From an uncultured Prevotella sp. (lineage in GTDB: Bacteria > Bacteroidota > Bacteroidia > Bacteroidales > Bacteroidaceae): 13,664 bases of DNA. Under the pieces are notes generated by a model. That model saw only the letters and a program-made list of their open reading frames with translations, had not been told where the DNA came from and did no database searches. Location: NCBI GenBank assembly GCA_900554835.1, contig USJD01000088.1:1-13664 (forward strand), in the 5' to 3' direction. Position numbers and translations under genes: made by a program. Within the stretch, counting starts at the first letter, position 1; each line of letters starts with the position of its first letter. Positions 8,843-13,664 of this stretch are shown piece by piece.

Positions 8843-8850
8843 TAATTTTG
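8843..8850 (+). promoter_or_regulatory. -7 element of the esterase/deacetylase operon
   Basis: TAATTTTG followed by CA fits TAnnTTTG. No TTTG lies 19-21 bp upstream: the -33 position is occupied by the end of the proximal direct repeat. A good -7 box without a -33 box suggests a promoter that needs an activator. The expected start is near 8856, giving a leader of about 44 bases before the ATG at 8900. Confidence 0.55.
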
Positions 8851-8899
8851 CAGTATCTTAACAGAAGGAAGCTAATAACAAACTAAAAGATATAGAGAT

Positions 8900-9799
8900 A
8901 TGAGAAAATTGCTTTTCCTCTTGACGCTCATGATTTCATTCTCTGCGTCAGCCAAGAAGACCATCCCTGTGTTCATCACGGCTGGTCAGTCTAACACGGA
9001 TGGACGAATCGGCAACGAACTGCTGCCTGATTACATCCAGCAAAACAAGTACAAGCATTGCTACTGGTGCTACAACAGTGGCGCACACAGCATGAACGGA
9101 CAGTTCGAACTCTTCTGGCCTCGCATCATCAACAAGAACAAGCCTGGTCGCTGGACTTACGATGCCGTCACCTACTATTGGCTCGAACAAAGCCTGAAGG
9201 AAGACTTCTATGTCATCAAGGAATCGCTCGGCGGTACTGCCATCGACCTGAGTTGTGGTAGTAACCAGAAGATGTACTGGTGCGCCTCTCCTGCATACCT
9301 TGACTCCGTTGCCGCATCCGACAGAGGTGGAAAGAGCCTTTTGAAAGCTCTCTGCGAGAACATCGACCTTGCCATCGACAAGAGCCTTTCTAAGATGAAC
9401 GGCAAATATGAATTCAAGGCGATGCTTTGGCACCAAGGCGAAAGCGACCGCCATGCCAGTCGCAAATACTACGATAACTTGAAAGCTGTCATCGCTTACG
9501 TTCGCCAGCATCTCGTAGAGAAGACAGGCGACAAGCGTTATGCACAGTTGCCAATCATCCTCGGTGGCATTTCCCACAAGAGCCGTGGTTGGTCACAGGG
9601 CGTAGAGGATGCCCAGAAGAGACTGCAAGCTGAGGACAAGAACATTCACCTCGTGGAAGTTCCTAATACGGAGATGCAAAAGGACAACATCCACTTCAAT
9701 GCAGCAGGTGGTGAGATTCTTGGAAGAAAAATGTATAATAAGTTAGTAGAACTGAAGTTGGCAGGAAAGAAAGCCAAGACAATTGAAACTAGGGAATGA
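8900..9799 (+). CDS. Secreted SGNH carbohydrate acetylesterase (SASA / CE6-type)
   Basis: Predicted periplasmic esterase that removes O-acetyl groups from a glycan. Signal peptide MRKLLFLLTLMISFSASA (1-18) is followed by the mature enzyme. The SASA-family blocks are all visible: FITAGQSN with nucleophile Ser31, ESLGGTAID with oxyanion Gly (108-116), MLWHQGESD (175-183), and the acid/base pair Asp262/His265 in KDNIHFN. The 299-residue length fits a single-domain enzyme. Databases will probably label it sialate O-acetylesterase, but the same fold includes CE6 acetylxylan esterases. With an HTCS upstream, a deacetylase downstream and GH115/GH28 relics nearby, a plant polysaccharide is the likelier substrate. 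It is the first gene of a two-gene operon: its TGA overlaps the next start (ATGA), implying translational coupling. Confidence 0.88.
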   Translation: MRKLLFLLTLMISFSASAKKTIPVFITAGQSNTDGRIGNELLPDYIQQNKYKHCYWCYNSGAHSMNGQFELFWPRIINKNKPGRWTYDAVTYYWLEQSLKEDFYVIKESLGGTAIDLSCGSNQKMYWCASPAYLDSVAASDRGGKSLLKALCENIDLAIDKSLSKMNGKYEFKAMLWHQGESDRHASRKYYDNLKAVIAYVRQHLVEKTGDKRYAQLPIILGGISHKSRGWSQGVEDAQKRLQAEDKNIHLVEVPNTEMQKDNIHFNAAGGEILGRKMYNKLVELKLAGKKAKTIETRE

Positions 9800-10749
9800 T
9801 GAAAAAAGTATTTTATTTGAGTATTCTCCTTTGTGCATTTGCCCCTATTATTAGGGCAAATGCACAAAGCGTTCATATCGCCAAATATGCCGATAACAAG
9901 CAAGCTGCCCTCTCCTTTACTTTCGATGATGGATTGAAAGAGCAATACACCGTCTTGTTCCCGAAATTGAAAGAGCTAGGCATCAAAGGCACTTTTTGCT
10001 TGATAGGCGCATGGATGGAGCATCCACCCAAGAATCCCAACAAGCAACCGTTCACTTGGGAGCAAGCCAAGGAGATGGCTCTCGATGGACAGGAGATAAC
10101 GAGCCACGGCTATAACCATAAGAATGTATCCAAGTTGACACCAGCCGAACTCCGCTTTGAGGTTCAGCACAACGACACGCTCATCTATCAGCATACAGGC
10201 GTTTTTCCTCGCACCTATTTCTACCCTGGCAACAGGAAGAGCGATGAGGCTGTGGCATATTGCAGCAAAGACCGTGTGGGCACGCGCACCTATCAGGTAA
10301 GTCTTGGCAGCAAGCGCACCCAGGAATGGTTTGAGAATTACCTGCAAGGAGTGATAGATAAAGGTGAATGGGGAGTAACGATGACCCACGGCATCCGCAT
10401 AGGCTACGACAGTTTCGGCGACGAGACCCGCCTATGGAAGATGTTTGATTACGCCCTGGAGCAAGCCCGAAGCGGAAAGCTCTGGATTGCCACCTTCCAT
10501 GATGTAGCAGCATACCAGCAGGAACGTGACAACACCACCCTGAAGATAAAAACCAAGAAAAACCAAGTGATTGTCACGCCAAAGATGAAACTAAACAAAA
10601 CCATCTTCCAGATGCCGCTCACTCTGGTTTTGGATTTCCAACCCGTCAAGGCGATGCAGGACGGAAAGGAGATTCCCGTCAAACATGATAAAGGAAAATA
10701 TCTGATTCAGATAGAACCATCAAAAGGAAAGGTGATCATCAGCCGATGA
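9796..10749 (+). CDS. Secreted polysaccharide deacetylase (NodB homology, CE4-type)
   Basis: Metal-dependent deacetylase predicted to act on an acetylated glycan in the periplasm. A signal peptide (1-24, cleaved after ANA) precedes a NodB domain: motif 1 TFDDG with Asp44/Asp45, motif 2 SHGYNH with metal ligands His104 and His108, motif 3 around Arg139 and YFYPGN, and late catalytic candidates His198 (MTHGI) and His235 (TFHD). Residues about 245-317 form a Lys-rich beta tail typical of a small appended domain. The start overlaps the esterase stop (ATGATGA); a second ATG follows directly at 9799, and AGGGA at 9791-9795 is a possible ribosome site lying very close to the first ATG, so 9799 is equally possible. 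Oddities: a perfect 16-bp inverted repeat lies in the signal-peptide codons, and the stop codon lies inside the terminator stem. NodB enzymes act on N- or O-acetyl groups; pairing with an SGNH esterase favours O-acetylated plant glycan, but this is inference. Confidence 0.88.
   Translation: MMKKVFYLSILLCAFAPIIRANAQSVHIAKYADNKQAALSFTFDDGLKEQYTVLFPKLKELGIKGTFCLIGAWMEHPPKNPNKQPFTWEQAKEMALDGQEITSHGYNHKNVSKLTPAELRFEVQHNDTLIYQHTGVFPRTYFYPGNRKSDEAVAYCSKDRVGTRTYQVSLGSKRTQEWFENYLQGVIDKGEWGVTMTHGIRIGYDSFGDETRLWKMFDYALEQARSGKLWIATFHDVAAYQQERDNTTLKIKTKKNQVIVTPKMKLNKTIFQMPLTLVLDFQPVKAMQDGKEIPVKHDKGKYLIQIEPSKGKVIISR
9829..9869. repeat. Perfect 16-bp inverted repeat inside the deacetylase signal-peptide codons
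   Basis: CTTTGTGCATTTGCCC (9829-9844) and GGGCAAATGCACAAAG (9854-9869) are exact reverse complements around a 9-base loop, CTATTATTA, whose ends can pair further (CTA with TAG). It begins 33 bases after the start codon at 9796 and encodes about residues 12-24. There is no T tract, so it is not a plain terminator. In mRNA it would be a strong hairpin just beyond the initiation region. Confidence 0.9.
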
Positions 10750-10770
10750 TCACCTTTCCTTTTTTATTTT
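10722..10770 (+). terminator. Terminator of the esterase/deacetylase operon, overlapping the stop codon
   Basis: Perfect 19-bp stem, AAAAGGAAAGGTGATCATC (10722-10740) with GATGATCACCTTTCCTTTT (10745-10763), loop AGCC, followed by a further T-rich run. The left arm encodes the last residues of the deacetylase and the stop TGA (10747-10749) lies in the right arm. Read from the other side, the T tract is short (TTTT), so it could only weakly stop the minus-strand relics. Confidence 0.93.
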
Positions 10771-10772
10771 CT

Positions 10773-11002
10773 TTATTTCTTCTTCACTATCAGCTTAGCC
10801 CCCTTCTGCAAATCGGCCTTCAGATTCGTGATGCTTTCGTTCTTCACATCCACCAGCATCGGTCTATGGCAGCATTGATGGCATGGTGGTCTAGCGTCTT
10901 GCCATCGCCTTTGGCTCCATAGTCTCTCACATTGTAATCTGCCGATGAGGCGTGGGCCATCAGGCTCACCATCATCAGGAACATCATGATCATATTCTTC
11001 AT
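10773..11002 (-). pseudogene. GH28-type glycosidase relic with internal deletion
   Basis: Reading down from ATG 11002-11000 the frame gives a signal peptide (MKNMIMMFLMMVSLMAHA), then YNVRDYGAKGDGKTLDHHAINAAIDRC, the typical N-terminus of GH28 polygalacturonase-like enzymes, which degrade pectin. After 52 residues it hits TGA at 10846-10844. Another frame starting at about 10859 continues with MLVDVKNESITNLKADLQKG and a Lys-rich end to a stop at 10775-10773, which looks like the true C-terminus of a secreted protein. The whole span encodes under 80 residues where an intact GH28 has roughly 400-500, so most of the gene is missing, with the deletion junction near 10855-10865 and a frame change. 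Whether the tail belongs to the same enzyme is not certain. It sits 21 bp after the GH115-like relic on the same strand, so the two were probably an operon. Confidence 0.75.
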
Positions 11003-11023
11003 TGTATATTATTTTTTATTGAT

Positions 11024-11476
11024 TTATTGATTCCGATACACTATTCTAATACCTTGCACCGCCAGTCCTGGATCGAGCAGAGCCAATCGAAGCAGCACCT
11101 TACCATCTTCACTGGCATGATAGATACTTGCCGTAGAACAAGTGTAGCCATGAAGCACATTCTGGCTCCACACCTGACTCCCCACCTCGGCATCCACCTG
11201 TCTGGTTTCCGACTTGCTTCCTGCAATGGAGATGGCATACCGAAGCGAGTAATTCTTGTTGAGAGCGAAAGATGGAACACACATTACGTTAATCCAGTTA
11301 TCTCCTTTCTTCACGGGCACCTCATATTCCACGTATGGAGTATCTTCCATCATATCATATACAACCACCGCTTCTCCCGTAACTCCCAAGCCTTTGACAT
11401 CTTCCACTGACGGAGTCTTCGCCACATATTGGAAAGCCTTCACCACGCAACTTTCCACCTTTGCTCTCTCTGCTTA
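11024..11476 (-). pseudogene. GH115-like C-terminal fragment, 5'-truncated
   Basis: About 150 residues ending at TAA (11026-11024) resemble the C-terminal beta-sandwich of GH115 enzymes, which remove glucuronic acid from xylan. Features that fit are VKGLGVTGEAVVVYD, a PYVEYEVPV strand, LRYAISIAGSKSE, VWSQNV and the closing LLDPGLAVQGIRIVY, which parallels the family's VDPG-VLQKI ending. The frame is open upstream only to a TAA at 11476-11474. The only start is a GTG at 11458 in mid-domain without a signal peptide or recognisable ribosome site. The catalytic domains, several hundred residues in GH115, are absent. The break near 11460-11480 lies about 100 bp from the 3' end of the ATPase/nuclease gene, so arrival of that gene may have caused the loss. 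Assignment is from recalled family features; another beta-sandwich glycan domain is possible. Confidence 0.65.
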
Positions 11477-11529
11477 TTACAAGCAGCATTTACAACTATA
11501 ACAACTTACTATGTCCTTAGAAATAGAAC

Positions 11530-11570
11530 AATCCCTGTATCTTATGGCTCAACCATAAAATACAGGGATT
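11530..11570 (-). terminator. Hairpin terminator of the ATPase/nuclease gene
   Basis: AATCCCTGTAT (11530-11540) pairs with ATACAGGGATT (11560-11570). An inner TTATGG/CCATAA pair (11542-11547 with 11553-11558) continues the stem after a single C-A mismatch, around the loop CTCAA. It begins 7 bp past the stop codon at 11578. On the minus strand it is followed by only a broken T tract, so termination may be partial. Confidence 0.65.
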
Positions 11571-11577
11571 ACAATTA

Positions 11578-13329
11578 TCAATGCACCTCATCCATGTGCA
11601 ACAAATTCCAACCATCAAACTGCATGATAATCTTATGCAGCGTAGTGCCTTGACGCAAAGCCTCAACCCTTGGAGCAACGGCATATTGCTTGATTTGTAC
11701 CTCTGCTTGCTGCCATTGCTTTTTGATGTTAGCCTGATATGTCTCTTCGCTCATACCCTTTTCTCTCTTCGGAACAAGTTTGAGCTCCAGAATATAGCTA
11801 TGCTTGGTTGCATAGTGCGTAAGGTCTGGCAAGAGGAAGAAATCGCAATAACCATGATTCAACTCCAATTCAGGCGCCGTATAATAATAGGCATTCAGAT
11901 TGAGATATGCCATGAAAAAGCCCTGCAAGTTTCGCTCTCCCGCTATGCTATCACGAACAGATGACACTTGCGCATAGGCATCCGCCATATATTGCAAAGC
12001 ATCATGCCACTTGCCGTCATAAGCCATATCATAATAATAGTCTGTCAGTTTGTTGTTGCTAATGTATGCCTTGGCATCTATCAACTCCAACAAGTACTCA
12101 TAATATTGCTTGCGTACATTGTTGTTCGGAATACCAAGTATGACTTTGGCACCTCTTGTACCTTTGATCGTCAGCATTCCATAATAGAACAATAAACTAG
12201 GGAACACTTCTGGGTCTGTTATCTCATGCGCAGGGAAGGTATCAAACAGCGAAGCGACTATTTCTCCTGTTTCGGCTATTGTACGTATCACGCCCTTACG
12301 GTCGCCATCGAGCTTGTCAAGCTGCAAGAGTTTCTTCATCTTGTTGTAGTCGGTCTTGGTATTTGGATCAAGCATATCCTCGGGTCCTTCACCACGACTG
12401 AGATAATTGCGAAGATAATAGAATACCATGTCGCAATTAAATACTTTACTCTGCGTACGCAAAGCATCCTTGGAGAAACAGTAATTATCATACCAAGGCT
12501 TCATCTCATTGACGATGGCATCTATATCTCTATCTGCAGGTATCTCACCTTTATTCTTGTAATAGTTGAATAGTTCATGCACATCTTCGGTTGAGAAGCC
12601 CAACATCTGATTGAACTCAGGCTTGGTAGAGATATGCCAACCGATATTGAAGCCACTCGTCACATCATCGAGCGTCACAGGACTCACTCCCGTGATAAAG
12701 ATACGTTCGAAAGTTCCCTTAAACTTCTTGAAAATGTCACGATAGAATCCCTCGGCATGGGTCATTGCCCAATACACCTTCTCGCCTTGCTCATTGAGCA
12801 CGGTATTGGTGAAATTGTCATATTCATCGATGATGAGATAAAGAGGATATCTCTTTGCCCTTGCCTCACTCTGAATAAGAGCCAACTTACCCGTAGCATC
12901 TTCTGTAGCGTAAACGTCCTGACGCAACTTTTCTGAATAGAACCCATGATAATCTCTTACAAAGGCATCCAATTCCACTCCCATATAGAAATTGAACTTT
13001 CTTTCCAATTCATCTATGTCACCTCCCACCTGGGAGAAGTCAAGGTGTAGAATCTGATACCTAGCTTGCAAGGAGGTAGGATGCTTACCTATCCACAAAT
13101 CACCAAACCATTCCTGGAACTTATCTTTGGACAAGCAATCATAATAAGCATGAAGCATACTCAGGAATACGCTCTTACCAAAACGGCGAGGGCGAATGAA
13201 GAAGAGGTTGCGAGCCTGCTTCTCCAATTCTGGTATATACATTGTCTTATCGACATAATATATATTTTGCTCTACAATGGTGACGAAGTCCTGTACACCG
13301 TATGGCAATTCTTTCACATTCTGCTCCAT
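11578..13329 (-). CDS. AAA-ATPase with C-terminal PD-(D/E)XK nuclease domain (PF09820/DUF1703-type)
   Basis: Cytoplasmic protein of a very common but functionally undefined Bacteroidota family. From ATG 13329 it has 583 residues. The N-terminus LPYGVQDFVTIVEQNIYYVDKT (8-29) is the family signature, followed by a P-loop-like RPRRFGKS (46-53; Gly51, Lys52, Ser53) and Walker B LIIDEYD (165-171, Asp168/Glu169). A nuclease-like core follows at the C-terminus: GYCDFFLL (Asp496), YILELKL (Glu515, Lys517), then QIKQYA (545-550). This matches the D...ExK plan of PD-(D/E)XK folds. The frame opens further upstream to 13428, but the added residues are a hydrophobic AT-rich stretch upstream of the predicted transcription start, so 13329 is preferred. 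The gene stands alone with its own promoter and hairpin next to broken glycosidase genes, suggesting an acquired unit. Defence or selfish DNA-related activity is possible but unproven. Confidence 0.9.
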   Translation of the reverse strand: MEQNVKELPYGVQDFVTIVEQNIYYVDKTMYIPELEKQARNLFFIRPRRFGKSVFLSMLHAYYDCLSKDKFQEWFGDLWIGKHPTSLQARYQILHLDFSQVGGDIDELERKFNFYMGVELDAFVRDYHGFYSEKLRQDVYATEDATGKLALIQSEARAKRYPLYLIIDEYDNFTNTVLNEQGEKVYWAMTHAEGFYRDIFKKFKGTFERIFITGVSPVTLDDVTSGFNIGWHISTKPEFNQMLGFSTEDVHELFNYYKNKGEIPADRDIDAIVNEMKPWYDNYCFSKDALRTQSKVFNCDMVFYYLRNYLSRGEGPEDMLDPNTKTDYNKMKKLLQLDKLDGDRKGVIRTIAETGEIVASLFDTFPAHEITDPEVFPSLLFYYGMLTIKGTRGAKVILGIPNNNVRKQYYEYLLELIDAKAYISNNKLTDYYYDMAYDGKWHDALQYMADAYAQVSSVRDSIAGERNLQGFFMAYLNLNAYYYTAPELELNHGYCDFFLLPDLTHYATKHSYILELKLVPKREKGMSEETYQANIKKQWQQAEVQIKQYAVAPRVEALRQGTTLHKIIMQFDGWNLLHMDEVH

Positions 13330-13353
13330 ATCATACTTTTTTGATTTCTGATG

Positions 13354-13385
13354 CAAAGCTACAACTTTTATTTGAATTATCCAAA
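13354..13385 (-). promoter_or_regulatory. Promoter of the ATPase/nuclease gene
   Basis: On the minus strand: -33 TTTG (13385-13382), an exact 20-bp spacer and -7 TAGCTTTG (13361-13354) followed by CAT. The predicted transcript start near 13347 leaves a leader of about 18 bases before ATG 13329, which rules against the longer frame starting at 13428. Confidence 0.72.
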
Positions 13386-13428
13386 ATATTATGAGGAAAA
13401 CATACGAAAATGACTTCAAGATGGTCAT

Positions 13429-13664
13429 ACTTCCTAAAGCCTTTAATTACCTTTGTTTTTCTTACAATAGCCTATTCACTATATAAACTACGTCCAATTA
13501 ACTCAAAAGTTTTGTTATCACCTATATGTTTTATCTTTTTTTTATCTATAATATATACAGACGGAATAGGTATATACCAATTATCTCTTATTCCACAACG
13601 TACACGACAGACACCGAGAATGGCACCTACAAGCAATACGCCAACCGTGTGAATGCCGACATGT
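13429..13664 (+). other. AT-rich spacer and possible start of a gene leaving the window
   Basis: From 13429 to about 13585 the sequence is very AT-rich with long T runs and no gene I can support. Near 13590 it switches to GC-richer sequence. There the plus frame running through 13586-13663 (open from ATG 13526) reads TTYTTDTENGTYKQYANRVN followed by ADM, and leaves the window. The tail has the look of a secreted-protein N-terminus, and NADM resembles the stretch before the first blade of GH43 enzymes, but this is too little to assign. The N-terminal part of that frame is not a convincing signal peptide, so the gene may be broken or start elsewhere. The switch may mark an insertion boundary. 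Confidence 0.25.

Noticed and set aside
8948..9577. A 209-codon minus-strand frame opposite the acetylesterase
   Set aside because: The plus strand carries all SGNH/SASA motifs; the reverse frame is a by-product of codon use.
9829..9869. The inverted repeat as an intrinsic terminator or an invertible-DNA site
   Set aside because: No T tract follows either arm, and a 9-base spacer is too short to be a useful invertible segment; it is kept only as an RNA or DNA structure of unknown role.
10952..11410. 152-codon plus-strand frame over the glycosidase relics
   Set aside because: It is His/Ser-rich without family features, while the minus strand reads as GH28-like and GH115-like sequence.
13330..13428. 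Longer start of the ATPase/nuclease at 13428
   Set aside because: The extra residues cover the promoter boxes and are not part of the family; 13329 gives the normal N-terminus.
13410..13652. Plus-strand 80-codon frame with hydrophobic stretches
   Set aside because: It overlaps the minus-strand promoter region and its hydrophobic look comes from T-rich sequence; its last part is out of frame with the more gene-like reading after 13590.

Overview
The window looks like a chromosomal segment of a gut or oral Bacteroidota member, most likely Prevotella/Segatella. Three things point there. It has a SusE/F-type surface lipoprotein, a one-protein hybrid two-component regulator (HTCS) and a TPR-type membrane regulator, the usual furniture of polysaccharide utilisation loci (PULs). 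Its promoters follow the Bacteroidota pattern (TTTG, about 20 bp, TAnnTTTG), four of them with an exact 20-bp spacer. The protein sequences also have Prevotella-like character. No rRNA, tRNA, CRISPR array, integrase or transposase was seen.

Layout. (1) 1-1506: end of a PUL, with a surface glycan-binding lipoprotein gene closed by a strong terminator. Its signal-peptide start appears damaged. (2) 1570-3395: a membrane-anchored TPR/coiled-coil/HTH regulator with its own promoter, convergent with the next gene across a shared terminator. (3) 3405-4715 (-): M18 metallo-aminopeptidase, divergent from (4) 4969-8763: a complete HTCS (beta-propeller sensor, Y_Y_Y, TM, HisKA, HATPase, receiver, AraC HTH). 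(5) 8788-10770: an imperfect direct repeat with 20-bp period just upstream of a promoter that lacks a -33 box, then a two-gene operon with overlapping stop/start: an SGNH (SASA/CE6-type) acetylesterase and a NodB-type (CE4) deacetylase. A perfect 16-bp inverted repeat sits inside the deacetylase signal-peptide codons, and a 19-bp terminator stem contains its stop codon. (6) 10773-11476 (-): relics of an operon, namely a 5'-truncated GH115-like C-terminus followed 21 bp later by a GH28-like N-terminus with a large internal deletion. (7) 11578-13385 (-): a self-contained AAA-ATPase/PD-(D/E)XK gene with its own promoter and hairpin. (8) 13429-13664: AT-rich sequence switching abruptly near 13590 to GC-richer, coding-like sequence that leaves the window.

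Inference: the HTCS senses a breakdown product of an acetylated plant glycan (xylan or pectin) and switches on the two-deacetylase operon through the direct repeat. The GH115 and GH28 relics suggest this was once a larger xylan/pectin locus that has eroded, perhaps alongside arrival of the ATPase/nuclease gene. The esterase pair would then be the surviving functional core.
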